From Sulfurimonas sp. (GTDB taxonomy: Bacteria > Campylobacterota > Campylobacteria > Campylobacterales > Sulfurimonadaceae): 12,643 nt of DNA. The stretch spans positions 1 to 12,643 of the forward strand of contig JAFLJZ010000177.1 of assembly GCA_022712775.1 (NCBI GenBank). The letters are read 5' to 3'. How positions within the stretch are numbered: position 1 is the first letter of the stretch; the number at the start of each line of letters is the position of its first letter. The position numbers and the translations under genes were made by a program. A model generated the notes under the pieces. The model was not told the origin of the DNA, searched no databases, and saw nothing but the letters and a program-made list of their open reading frames with translations. Shown one piece after another: positions 4,654 to 12,643 of this stretch.

Positions 4654-7013
4654 AAATCTTCTAATGCACTAAGTGCAAGTTTTGCCCAAGCAGAAGAAGC
4701 ATCAGCATCTACTGATTCTTGATAAGCTTGCTGTGCTTCTTCTCCTCTCCACAACTTCGATAATATATTTCCATATAAATACTTTTGTCTTGCTCTGTTA
4801 GATGCCTTTAATTCTACAAAATTTAAAGATTTTATAATAGAGAGTGCCTTTTGTAATTCTTCCTTATTTAAATAAGCTTGGTAAAGTGTAAACTCAACAA
4901 AAGGGCTTTGTGCATACGATTTAGACTTAGTTTGTATTTTAACAACCTCTCTAGCATACGTAATAACTATATTGTCATCTTTAATGTTATTACCCATAGT
5001 CATAACTGCTATATATCTTTCTATATCTCTATAATCACTTCCAAATATCTCTTGTATTGCTATAATTTGAGGAAGCAGCATATCTTTTTTTTCTAATCTA
5101 TGATATGTATCAAATAAGATTCTATAAACATTTTTATAATACATCTCTTTAGCATCTTCTATTAAAGTTATTAACTCTTTAGAAGCATCTACTACCTCAC
5201 TGTAGTTCCCTGTTGCAAAGTCAACTTTAATATATCTATATAACCATTGTTTTCGAAGTTCCAAATCTTGAGAATCCAGATTTCTTCCTGCTATCTTCTT
5301 TGATAAAGCATAATCACCACCCATCATAGAACATTCGTATACACCATCATCCCATTCATTTGAAAGTGTGATATTATAATCATTCGATATATTTAATACC
5401 TCTTGACATTTTCTAGCTTTAAGGGCTATTTTCATAACACCTATCGCAGAATCAGTAATAATACCTTGCGTTTCCTCATACATATCTTCATCAAGCTCAA
5501 GAATAGAATTTTCAATATCTAAAACATCTCGATACAGTTCATTATCAAGTAATAGTTTTGCTTTTTCATACACGGCTCGGTCTCCAATAGAATCATTGGG
5601 GTAGTCTTCTATAAGAGAATTATATTCTGCAAGTTTAACTGAAAAGTTTCCATCATTTGTGTCAAAAAACAATTCATCTTTTACTACTTCTACCATTTCA
5701 AAAAAGTCACCAGATGGAAACTGTTTTAAGTAATCATTGAGTGCAGCTAATGCTTTTTCTTTATCATCAGTTTTGGATAACCACATTGCATTCTCTTGTA
5801 AGAGTCTTTCATATTCGTCATGCTCTTTGTTTGTTGCATTTACGATAGACCTTGCAATTGCAGCAGCAGTCACATATTCACCTGAATCAGAAAAATTATA
5901 CATCATATCTAGAGATTTTATTAAATCATCCATAAAATGCTCAGGACGTGCTTGTACAATTTTCATAATATACTCTGATGCTTCTTTTTTATCACTATCA
6001 TTTATAACTTTATAGTTTGCTAATCTATACGCAGCACTTGCAGCTACTTCGATATCACTTGTTAGATCCAAAGCTTTTTCATAAAATATTAATGCCTTTC
6101 TTGGAACACCATCTCTCTCAAGCATCTCACCCTTATAAATATAACCCCATTTTGCATATTTTGATTCTTCATGCTCACTAAAAAGTCTATCGAAAAAATA
6201 ATCTGCATCTGTACTCATACCTATACCAGCATAGGCACGAGCGACAAGCGCTAAAACTTCTGGAATATTTTCATCTGAAGAATACTCTCTTAAAAATTGT
6301 TTCGCTAAAGTAATTACATTATCACTATCACTAAGCTGAGCGTATACCCGTATTTGGTAATACACTAACTCTGCTGTAAAAAGAGAATTAGGATAATCTT
6401 CCATAATATCTTGCGTTAATTCTAAACATTGCCCATACTTTTTTTCTTTATAAAGTTTCTTAATTTTTAAATACTCTGTAACATCACCGACTTGATCTAT
6501 ATAAACTGGATTTCCTTTTATATCTAAGCCCCCAACAAATGGTAATTTATTTTTTGATAATTGAAATGGAAAATTTATAGAAGTGTCTACTTGTATCTCT
6601 TTTTTTACAAAAGGCATATCTTGCTCGAAACCAACAATCATCCAATGCGAAGCTAACTTTACATCTGCCTGATAAACAGTATCATCCTTCGTCATATCAA
6701 AGACCATTGGGTAAAGTTTTTGCTTTTTAAAGGGTGTGATTATAAGAAAAAATGTTTCTTTTTTAATTTGATTTTCTATCTTGAAAAAACTGTTTTGTAA
6801 ATTTTTTATATGTGCCGATGGCTTTTTGTTAAATGCACAGACAATTTTTGTAACTATATGAAAATCATTTTTCATCTCTTGACAAAGAAATGGAGTACTG
6901 TCTTTTAAATGGAGTGTTGAATATTTAGCAAAGTCTTCTTTAGCTCCTGTTAGTGTAATTTCAAGAGCTAAAATATTAATTGATAAAAGAGAGAAGAGTA
7001 TTAGTTTAAACAA
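4650..7013 (-). CDS. pflA: Flagellar motor medial-disk TPR protein PflA
   Basis: A 787-residue exported protein matching Campylobacter PflA in length (about 788) and in position directly after nuoN. PflA (paralysed flagellum A), with PflB, builds the periplasmic medial disk that helps hold the wide stator ring of Campylobacterota motors; mutants have flagella but do not swim. Residues 1 to about 16 are a signal peptide ending I-L-A. Residues 17 to about 175 look beta-rich and contain two cysteines (C44, C59) that could form a disulfide. From about 178 to the end the protein is helical with TPR-like repeats, consistent with a superhelical scaffold. The start is TTG (7013-7011), supported by AAGGAG 8 bases upstream (7027-7022) and by the signal peptide following directly. 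Only 28 bases separate it from nuoN, so it is probably the last gene of the nuo transcript. Confidence 0.88.
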   Translation of the reverse strand: MFKLILFSLLSINILALEITLTGAKEDFAKYSTLHLKDSTPFLCQEMKNDFHIVTKIVCAFNKKPSAHIKNLQNSFFKIENQIKKETFFLIITPFKKQKLYPMVFDMTKDDTVYQADVKLASHWMIVGFEQDMPFVKKEIQVDTSINFPFQLSKNKLPFVGGLDIKGNPVYIDQVGDVTEYLKIKKLYKEKKYGQCLELTQDIMEDYPNSLFTAELVYYQIRVYAQLSDSDNVITLAKQFLREYSSDENIPEVLALVARAYAGIGMSTDADYFFDRLFSEHEESKYAKWGYIYKGEMLERDGVPRKALIFYEKALDLTSDIEVAASAAYRLANYKVINDSDKKEASEYIMKIVQARPEHFMDDLIKSLDMMYNFSDSGEYVTAAAIARSIVNATNKEHDEYERLLQENAMWLSKTDDKEKALAALNDYLKQFPSGDFFEMVEVVKDELFFDTNDGNFSVKLAEYNSLIEDYPNDSIGDRAVYEKAKLLLDNELYRDVLDIENSILELDEDMYEETQGIITDSAIGVMKIALKARKCQEVLNISNDYNITLSNEWDDGVYECSMMGGDYALSKKIAGRNLDSQDLELRKQWLYRYIKVDFATGNYSEVVDASKELITLIEDAKEMYYKNVYRILFDTYHRLEKKDMLLPQIIAIQEIFGSDYRDIERYIAVMTMGNNIKDDNIVITYAREVVKIQTKSKSYAQSPFVEFTLYQAYLNKEELQKALSIIKSLNFVELKASNRARQKYLYGNILSKLWRGEEAQQAYQESVDADASSAWAKLALSALEDF
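4665..4683 (+). terminator. Weak terminator candidate for dapB inside pflA
   Basis: TGCAC (4665-4669) pairs with GTGCA (4673-4677) around TAA, followed by AGTTTT. It begins 12 bases after the dapB stop and lies within the last codons of pflA on the other strand. The stem is short and the T-run only four bases, so this is a weak call. Confidence 0.3.
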
Positions 7014-7021
7014 ATTCTCTT

Positions 7022-7027
7022 CTCCTT
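7022..7027 (-). promoter_or_regulatory. Strong ribosome binding site deciding the TTG start of pflA
   Basis: AAGGAG on the minus strand, 8 bases before TTG 7013-7011, in the 28-base nuoN-pflA gap. A near-consensus site with an inefficient start codon suggests moderate, translation-limited output of this structural motor protein. Confidence 0.7.
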
Positions 7028-7041
7028 TTATTTACTTTAGG

Positions 7042-8550
7042 TTAATACCCGCTGTTATACACAAGCGCTGTAATAAATTCTAATAATGGGTTTACAGCAA
7101 TAATAGCAAAAATAGTTCCTATAACAGTAAAACCTATAACAGACTTAACTGCTAAACTACCATTACCTATATAAACTGAACCATCATTTCCTTCTAATGG
7201 CTCTTTCATAAACATAAAAACAATAAGCTTTAAGTAATAATAGCCAGCTATTGCTGAGTTTAAAGCCATAATTAATGCTAAGACTGTGTATCCTGCTGTT
7301 ACAGCTGAAGAGATGATATATAATTTACCCCAAAATAATGCAAATGGAGGTAAGCCAGCAAGACTTAACATAAAGAGACCCATAACAATCGCGGCCATAG
7401 GTGATGTCTGAATCATCCCAGAAAACCTTTGAAGTGAATGATCGCTCGTACATCCTGGAGCTAACTCTTTTTGACGAGTCATCCATAACATTGCAAATGC
7501 ACCAAGATTAGTCACAGCAAATAAAATCCAATAAAGAAACAATGCTGTATTTGACTGTGTTGTACCGATTAAGATAGCAGCCATAATAAACCCACCATGT
7601 GAAATCGAAGAATATGCAAGCATTCTTTTAACATCATCTTGAACAAGTGCCCATATATTTGCCATAGTAATAGTAATAACAACAACAATATAAAGAACAA
7701 TTTCCAACCAAATAACACCGCTATGAATTAAAAACTCAAAAAGTCTCATTGAAACTATAAAGACTGCTATTTTTGGAACGATTGACATAAATCCAACTAT
7801 CGATTCAGATGAACCCTCATACACATCAGGTGTCCAAGTATGAAAAGGAACTAAACCAACTTTGAAACCAAAGGCTGCTAACATGAAGGTAGCTCCTACG
7901 AGAACATAGCCCATATCTGCATAACCATTTGCAGCAAGAACTGTCGCTATTTGATTAATCTCAACTGAACCTGTAAGTGCATAAAACACCATTGATCCAA
8001 AAGCATAAAAACCGGCAGCTAATGCGCCCATAGTAAAGTATTTTATAGCTGCTTCAAATGATTTATCACGGTTATGCATAGCAATCAGTGCATACATTGC
8101 TAATGATGCAGTTTCTAAGGCAACAAAAATAAGGATGAGATTATCTGTTGCTACCATAAATTGTAGTCCAGAAATCATAAATAAAAATAATGCGAAAAAT
8201 TCAGGATAAGAAGTTTCATGAAATCTTTTTCCTGATAATGCTAATGGCAAGAATACTATAGATACACCCACCATTATTAACTGCGCAAGTATTGCTAAAC
8301 CATCTATGAGCATCATATCAAACACGCCCATAATTGTACCGCTGCTAGCGAATACCTCGGCACTATTAAGAACTACATTAAAATCAATAAACAAGAAAAG
8401 AAGTGCTATTGATACATATAAAGATTTATCTAAGCCCCCTTTTATAATATCTATAATTAGGATTAAAAGTGCTCCAACAAGTGGTATTAGCATAGGGAAA
8501 AGAGTTATTAAATTTAACGACTCTAAAGAAATATTTACTGGTTCTAACAT
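7042..8550 (-). CDS. nuoN: NADH-quinone oxidoreductase subunit N
   Basis: A 502-residue polytopic inner-membrane protein, one of the three antiporter-like subunits that pump protons in respiratory complex I (E. coli NuoN has about 485 residues). Conserved charged residues sit in membrane helices: E146 (L-E-T-A-S-L), K230 in F-G-F-K-V-G-L-V-P-F-H-T-W with H237, and K260 in I-V-P-K. The P-D-V-Y-E-G segment after the His-containing helix is typical of NuoN. The ATG overlaps the nuoM stop by one base (TAATG), with a full AAGGAGG (8564-8558) inside the end of nuoM, so translation is both coupled and well initiated. pflA follows closely. Confidence 0.96.
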   Translation of the reverse strand: MLEPVNISLESLNLITLFPMLIPLVGALLILIIDIIKGGLDKSLYVSIALLFLFIDFNVVLNSAEVFASSGTIMGVFDMMLIDGLAILAQLIMVGVSIVFLPLALSGKRFHETSYPEFFALFLFMISGLQFMVATDNLILIFVALETASLAMYALIAMHNRDKSFEAAIKYFTMGALAAGFYAFGSMVFYALTGSVEINQIATVLAANGYADMGYVLVGATFMLAAFGFKVGLVPFHTWTPDVYEGSSESIVGFMSIVPKIAVFIVSMRLFEFLIHSGVIWLEIVLYIVVVITITMANIWALVQDDVKRMLAYSSISHGGFIMAAILIGTTQSNTALFLYWILFAVTNLGAFAMLWMTRQKELAPGCTSDHSLQRFSGMIQTSPMAAIVMGLFMLSLAGLPPFALFWGKLYIISSAVTAGYTVLALIMALNSAIAGYYYLKLIVFMFMKEPLEGNDGSVYIGNGSLAVKSVIGFTVIGTIFAIIAVNPLLEFITALVYNSGY

Positions 8551-10100
8551 TAGTTTGCCTCCTTAGAATCTCTAATAATTTCTACTGTTCCAGCTAAAGA
8601 AGGGATTCTTCTTTTCGCCTCATCTGTGATTGATTTATCGTGCATTAACTGTACGATTGATTCAACTGAATTATTAATAGGTTCCAAAACTGGTTTAGGA
8701 TAAATTCCTAACCATATAGTTATGATAGAAAGAGGAATTAATGCTAATAATTCTCTTTTATTTAAATCAGGTAAGTTTTTATTTTTTTCATTTGTAACCT
8801 CACCAAAAAATATTTTCTTATACGCAGTTAACATATAAATAGCTCCAACAATAATTGCAGTTCCTGCAATAAGTGTTAAGATATGAGACTGTTTATAAAA
8901 TCCAAGTAAAGATAAAAATTCACCTACAAAGTTAATCGTAAGAGGCATACCAACAGAAGCCATTAACATCAGACCAAAGATAGTTGCGTAGCGTGGCATA
9001 ACTTTTGCTAAACCACCAAACTCAGACATCATCTTCGTTTGGCGTCTTTCATAAATAACGCCAACAAGTAAAAATAATGCACCCGAAACAACACCATGCG
9101 CAATCATTAAGAACACTGAACCTGTAATACCCTCAACATTTAATGCAAAGGTTCCAAGGATAATAACACCCATATGTGAAACTGAAGAATATGCAACAAC
9201 CTGTTTAATATCTTCTTGAGCGTAAGCAACCATAGCAGTGTATATAATCATGATAATTGCGAGTATTGCGATTGGAAACATAAAAAATACTGATGCATCT
9301 GGAAACAGTGGCAAAGAAAAACGAATAAACGCATATGTACCCATTTTAAGTAGAATTGCCGCTAGTATTACAGAACCGATAGTTGGTGCTTGACCATGTG
9401 CATACGGTAACCATGTATGAAATGGAAACATTGGCACCTTGATGGCAAAACCAACAAAAAAAGCAATAAATAACCAAATTTGAAATGTTTCTGGAAGTAT
9501 AAGTCTATACCAATCAAGAATTGCGAAACTCCACACACCTGTTGCCTGCTGATAAAAATATGCCATAAAAAGCATACCAACGAGCATTACAAGTGAACCC
9601 GCAAATGTATACATGAAAAATTTAACCGAAGCGTAAATTCTTAAAGGTCCACCCCATGCACCAATAATATATAACATTGGAACAAGTGATAATTCCCAAA
9701 ATACATAAAATAAAATAGCATCAAGCGCAACGAAAACACCAACCATAGTCATTTGAAGCATTAAAAGTGTGATAATCATATTTTTCACATTCTTCATATC
9801 TGGTAGTGTAGCTATACCTAGCATAGTGAAGAATGCTGCTAAAATAATGATAAAAAGTGAAATTCCATCTACACCAACAGTATAGCTAATACCAAAGGCT
9901 TCAATAAGTGGAACAGATTCCATAAACTGCATGCCAGACACATTAGAATCAAATCCATACCATAACCATAAGGCTAAAATAAATTCAATTGTGGCAACGG
10001 TAACTCCATACGCACGAATGCTATCTTTATGAATCATAAATCCAAGAACACCCGCAAGTGCTGGAAAGAAAATTAAAATTGATAAAATATTATCTAACAT
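8550..10100 (-). CDS. nuoM: NADH-quinone oxidoreductase subunit M
   Basis: A 516-residue multi-spanning membrane protein of the Mrp-antiporter-like family, the middle pump unit of the complex I membrane arm (E. coli NuoM has about 509 residues). Signature residues are visible: E136 in F-W-E-L-S-L-V-P-M, K221 and H228 in A-I-K-V-P-M-F-P-F-H-T-W, and K252 in L-L-K-M-G-T-Y. The L-P-Y-A-H-G-Q-A-P-T loop distinguishes it from NuoL (A-D-A-M-E-G-P-T-P-V) and NuoN. A hydrophilic C-terminal tail of about 40 residues ends at the nuoN overlap. It starts 3 bases after the nuoL stop, with AGGAG in the end of nuoL. Confidence 0.97.
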   Translation of the reverse strand: MLDNILSILIFFPALAGVLGFMIHKDSIRAYGVTVATIEFILALWLWYGFDSNVSGMQFMESVPLIEAFGISYTVGVDGISLFIIILAAFFTMLGIATLPDMKNVKNMIITLLMLQMTMVGVFVALDAILFYVFWELSLVPMLYIIGAWGGPLRIYASVKFFMYTFAGSLVMLVGMLFMAYFYQQATGVWSFAILDWYRLILPETFQIWLFIAFFVGFAIKVPMFPFHTWLPYAHGQAPTIGSVILAAILLKMGTYAFIRFSLPLFPDASVFFMFPIAILAIIMIIYTAMVAYAQEDIKQVVAYSSVSHMGVIILGTFALNVEGITGSVFLMIAHGVVSGALFLLVGVIYERRQTKMMSEFGGLAKVMPRYATIFGLMLMASVGMPLTINFVGEFLSLLGFYKQSHILTLIAGTAIIVGAIYMLTAYKKIFFGEVTNEKNKNLPDLNKRELLALIPLSIITIWLGIYPKPVLEPINNSVESIVQLMHDKSITDEAKRRIPSLAGTVEIIRDSKEAN

Positions 10101-10103
10101 TTA

Positions 10104-12029
10104 TTAAACTCCTAAACCAGATAAAATCATTTTGATTTCATCCATGTATTTTACTGCTAGTCCAAAAACTACAGCTAATGAAAGAATAGCAACTAAACCT
10201 GCTACCATCCATTTTAACATTGTAGATAAGTTTCCACTTTGCATTGTTCTTGTACTATTACCTGTATTATAAAGAATACCTGCGATTCCATCTACAGTAG
10301 CATCAACTATTTTTTGATCTACTTGTTTCCAAAGTACTGTTGAAAGTTCTCTGTATGGTTTTACAAGATACTCTTCATAAAAATAAGGAATGTAGTATTG
10401 GTTAATCAATAATTTATATGCAAAACTATTTTCCATTTTACTTGTTCCATCTGGTACTTTAATACCAGGTGCCATATATTTTTTATATGCAAGGAATATT
10501 GCAAGAATTACAAATAGCTGTGTACCTATAGTCATAATCCAATATGTAGTAGCTGATTGAATATGATACTCTGTAGCTGGTAAAAGCTGTGTAACCATTT
10601 CAAAGAATGTTCCTTTCATCGTAAAACCAGCAATAATAGCTAAAATCAAAAGAGGACTCATAGCCAATAACATAAATTTATATGCTTCATGCGGATGAAA
10701 ACCTAAAGCAGTATGTCTATCTTCACCATGGAAAATTAATGCGATGATTCTAAATGAATAAAAAGCAGTAAGACCAGCAGTTAATAATAGTACACTGTAA
10801 ATAATAAAGTGTTGATCAATAAATGCAACTTCTAAGATTAAATCTTTAGAGAAGAAACCAGCGAGAGGAAAGATTCCAGCAAGTGCAACTGATGCTAATG
10901 TCATCATTATCATACTAACCTTCATAGTTTTCCCAAGTCCACCCATTTTAAATGGATCAAGTTCACTATTCATTGCATGCATAACATTACCAGCGCCAAG
11001 AAAAAGAAGTGCTTTAAAGAATGCGTGAGCCATTAAGTGAAAGAGAGCCACCCAGTAAGCACCAAGCCCAGCGGCAGCAAACATATAACCTAGCTGAGAA
11101 AGTGTAGAGTAAGCAATAACTCTTTTAATATCACGATTTACAAGTGCCATACTCGCTGCAAAGATAGCAACAAAAGCACCAAGAGAAGCGATAAATAATC
11201 CTACATGAGGAATAAGAGCATATAACTCGTGTGATCTAACAACAAGATAAACACCAGCAGTAACCATAGTTGCTGCGTGAATAAGTGCAGAAACTGGAGT
11301 TGGTCCTTCCATCGCATCAGCTAACCATGTATGTAATGGAAATTGAGCAGATTTACCCATAGCACCAACGAAGAGGAAAATTCCTATCCATGTTAATGTT
11401 TCAGTGTCAAGACCTGGCATTGCTGCGAAAGCTTCTTGATACTGTAAAGTACCAGTATTCCAATAAATAAGAAAAATACCAATTAACATTCCAAGGTCAG
11501 CAATTCTATTCATAATGAATGCCTCATTAGCTGCCCATGTTGCACTTTCTTTTTTATACCAAAACCCGATAAGTAACCAAGAACAAAGACCAACGCCTTC
11601 CCAACCAATAAAAAGACCAGCAAAGTTATCACTCATAACTAGAATCATCATTGAAAAAACAAATGCTGAAAGGTAAGAGAAAAATCTATTAAAACCTTCA
11701 TCATGATCCATATAACCAATTGCGTATATGTGTACGATAGCTGAAACAAGAGTAACAACCATCATCATTGTTACACTTATTTGATCTACAACAAAACCAA
11801 ATGGAATGTATAAGTCACCTGTTGCCATCCATGTCATCATTTCAACATGTACTATATCGCCACCACTTAGAATATGCTTTAATAGTACAGCACTTGCTAC
11901 AAACGAAACAACAAGTAAAAGACTTGGTACTATTCCGGCTATTTTAGTTCTAGGAGATGCTCCAAAAAGTGCTGCGAACATTGAGCCTACTAATGGTGCA
12001 AAAAGTGCTATATATAAATATATTTCCAT
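10104..12029 (-). CDS. nuoL: NADH-quinone oxidoreductase subunit L
   Basis: A 641-residue subunit at the distal end of the complex I membrane arm (E. coli NuoL has about 613 residues). It pumps protons and carries the long lateral helix that runs along NuoM and NuoN. Seen directly: E144 in G-W-E-G-V-G-L-C-S-W, D178 in N-R-I-A-D, K226 in G-K-S-A-Q-F-P-L-H-T-W, A-D-A-M-E-G-P-T-P-V-S-A-L-I-H (237-251) with H251, and a C-terminal extension ending in a last membrane helix (about 609-627) after an amphipathic stretch, as expected for the lateral helix and its anchor. The gene lies 3 bases after nuoK; its ribosome site (AAAGGAT) is inside the end of nuoK. Confidence 0.97.
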   Translation of the reverse strand: MEIYLYIALFAPLVGSMFAALFGASPRTKIAGIVPSLLLVVSFVASAVLLKHILSGGDIVHVEMMTWMATGDLYIPFGFVVDQISVTMMMVVTLVSAIVHIYAIGYMDHDEGFNRFFSYLSAFVFSMMILVMSDNFAGLFIGWEGVGLCSWLLIGFWYKKESATWAANEAFIMNRIADLGMLIGIFLIYWNTGTLQYQEAFAAMPGLDTETLTWIGIFLFVGAMGKSAQFPLHTWLADAMEGPTPVSALIHAATMVTAGVYLVVRSHELYALIPHVGLFIASLGAFVAIFAASMALVNRDIKRVIAYSTLSQLGYMFAAAGLGAYWVALFHLMAHAFFKALLFLGAGNVMHAMNSELDPFKMGGLGKTMKVSMIMMTLASVALAGIFPLAGFFSKDLILEVAFIDQHFIIYSVLLLTAGLTAFYSFRIIALIFHGEDRHTALGFHPHEAYKFMLLAMSPLLILAIIAGFTMKGTFFEMVTQLLPATEYHIQSATTYWIMTIGTQLFVILAIFLAYKKYMAPGIKVPDGTSKMENSFAYKLLINQYYIPYFYEEYLVKPYRELSTVLWKQVDQKIVDATVDGIAGILYNTGNSTRTMQSGNLSTMLKWMVAGLVAILSLAVVFGLAVKYMDEIKMILSGLGV

Positions 12030-12032
12030 TAA

Positions 12033-12341
12033 TTATCCTTTCATCGTTGACATGGTATCTAGGTTTATATTGTTATGACGCTTGTGCCAAACAATTAATA
12101 AACCAAGTCCTACAGCAACTTCAGAAGCAGCGATTGCAATCACAAAGAATGCAAACATCTGACCTGTTAAGTCACCGTTATAATGTGAAATCGCAGCAAA
12201 GGCTATATTAACTGAATTTAGTAATATTTCTGTTGCAAAAAACAATAAAAGAAGATTTTTTCTTCTCATTACACCTATTAAACCTATTGCAAAAAGAATA
12301 GTTGATAGTACAAGATAGTGGTTGAGAGTAATCTCCATCAT
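12033..12341 (-). CDS. nuoK: NADH-quinone oxidoreductase subunit K
   Basis: A 102-residue protein with three membrane helices (E. coli NuoK has 100 residues; homologue of mitochondrial ND4L). Two membrane-embedded glutamates needed for proton translocation are present, in F-A-T-E-I-L-L-N (E38) and A-S-E-V-A-V-G-L (E74). The protein begins with two methionines. The first ATG (12341) overlaps the nuoJ stop as ATGA, but the ribosome site GGGAAG is 4 bases from it and 7 bases from the second ATG (12338-12336). Initiation at the second, giving the more usual M-E-I-T-L-N-H-Y, is therefore equally plausible. Confidence 0.96.
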   Translation of the reverse strand: MMEITLNHYLVLSTILFAIGLIGVMRRKNLLLLFFATEILLNSVNIAFAAISHYNGDLTGQMFAFFVIAIAASEVAVGLGLLIVWHKRHNNINLDTMSTMKG

Positions 12342-12643
12342 AAAACTTCCCTTTTATTCATTTTGTCAATCTCTTCTTCACTCATCTCTGTTAAAGAAAC
12401 ATCCATTTTCTTACCTGCTAGTATAATTCCTACTATCATAGCTACAAGTAACATAACTGCTGCAACCTCAAAAGGAACTAAGTATTTAGTAAATAAAACC
12501 ATTCCAACATCTTGTGTATTTCCTACACCTTCAGTCATTGGATAAAAAGCAGTTATATTATCGCTAACCATTGGGGCTGCAAAAATTATTACAACCAAGA
12601 TAGCTGCTAAAATACTCAACCCTGAAACAATATACTTATTTCC
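12338..12643 (-). CDS. nuoJ: NADH-quinone oxidoreductase subunit J, C-terminal part
   Basis: A partial gene: the frame is open to the right edge of the window, so the N-terminus is missing. About 101 residues are visible, of roughly 165-185 usual for NuoJ (ND6 homologue), a membrane subunit near the proximal proton channel. The segment N-T-Q-D-V-G-M-V-L-F-T-K-Y-L followed by V-P-F-E-V-A-A-V-M-L-L matches the NuoJ signature (G-x-x-L-F-x-x-Y-x-x-P-F-E). A preceding hydrophobic helix and a charged C-terminal tail of about 25 residues are also seen. A TTG at 12619 is not the start, because coding continues upstream of it. The stop overlaps the nuoK start by 4 bases. Confidence 0.93.
   Translation of the reverse strand, partial: GNKYIVSGLSILAAILVVIIFAAPMVSDNITAFYPMTEGVGNTQDVGMVLFTKYLVPFEVAAVMLLVAMIVGIILAGKKMDVSLTEMSEEEIDKMNKREVL

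Noticed and set aside
5737..6015. Plus-strand open frame of 92 codons opposite pflA
   Set aside because: It is a shadow of pflA on the other strand, without a ribosome site and with unlikely composition. The same applies to the frames at 4878-5096, 8306-8566, 11806-12211 and 12318-12545.
7042..12029. Long-range similarity among nuoN, nuoM and nuoL as a possible recent duplication
   Set aside because: The three subunits are ancient paralogues of the antiporter-like family. The shared K...P-x-H-T-W regions are expected and are not a recent repeat.

Overview
The window is AT-rich DNA from a Campylobacterota (Epsilonproteobacteria) genome, probably Sulfurimonas, Sulfurovum or a close relative. 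The best evidence is a complex I (nuo) operon that runs directly into pflA, the flagellar medial-disk TPR gene. Campylobacter and Helicobacter have the same nuoN-pflA adjacency. The trxA/trxB, dapB and CheZ-like genes fit this assignment. No tRNA, rRNA, CRISPR array or insertion sequence was seen.

Layout. At 1-137 (minus) lies the N-terminal end of a probable CheZ-type chemotaxis protein. It is divergent from a PHP-family histidinol-phosphatase-like gene (214-999). At 1164-1708 two small, translationally coupled genes encode related exported coiled-coil proteins of unknown function, followed by a hairpin. The 241-base gap before trxA holds a 22-bp inverted repeat that places near-identical -10 promoter elements facing outward in both directions. 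It also holds a possible leftward transcript or gene relic.

Next is the thioredoxin cluster: trxA (1950-2270), a membrane-anchored thioredoxin-fold protein without a CXXC motif and with an unclear start codon (2357-2776, probably starting further upstream), and trxB (2790-3737). The trxB-dapB gap carries two small hairpins, one of them REP-like, and a strong extended -10 promoter for dapB (3883-4653), an enzyme of the lysine/diaminopimelate pathway.

The rest (4650-12643) is one minus-strand operon, transcribed nuoJ (partial), nuoK, nuoL, nuoM, nuoN, pflA. Spacing is minimal: overlaps of 4 bp (J/K) and 1 bp (M/N), and gaps of 3 bp (K/L and L/M) and 28 bp (N/pflA). NuoJ to NuoN form the membrane proton-pumping arm of complex I, and PflA builds the periplasmic scaffold of the proton-driven flagellar motor. 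The pflA and dapB genes converge and overlap by 4 bp.

Most of the window is conserved housekeeping DNA. The parts worth a second look are the small-gene pair, the mirrored promoter element, the CXXC-less thioredoxin-like gene and its start, and the hairpin in the dapB leader.
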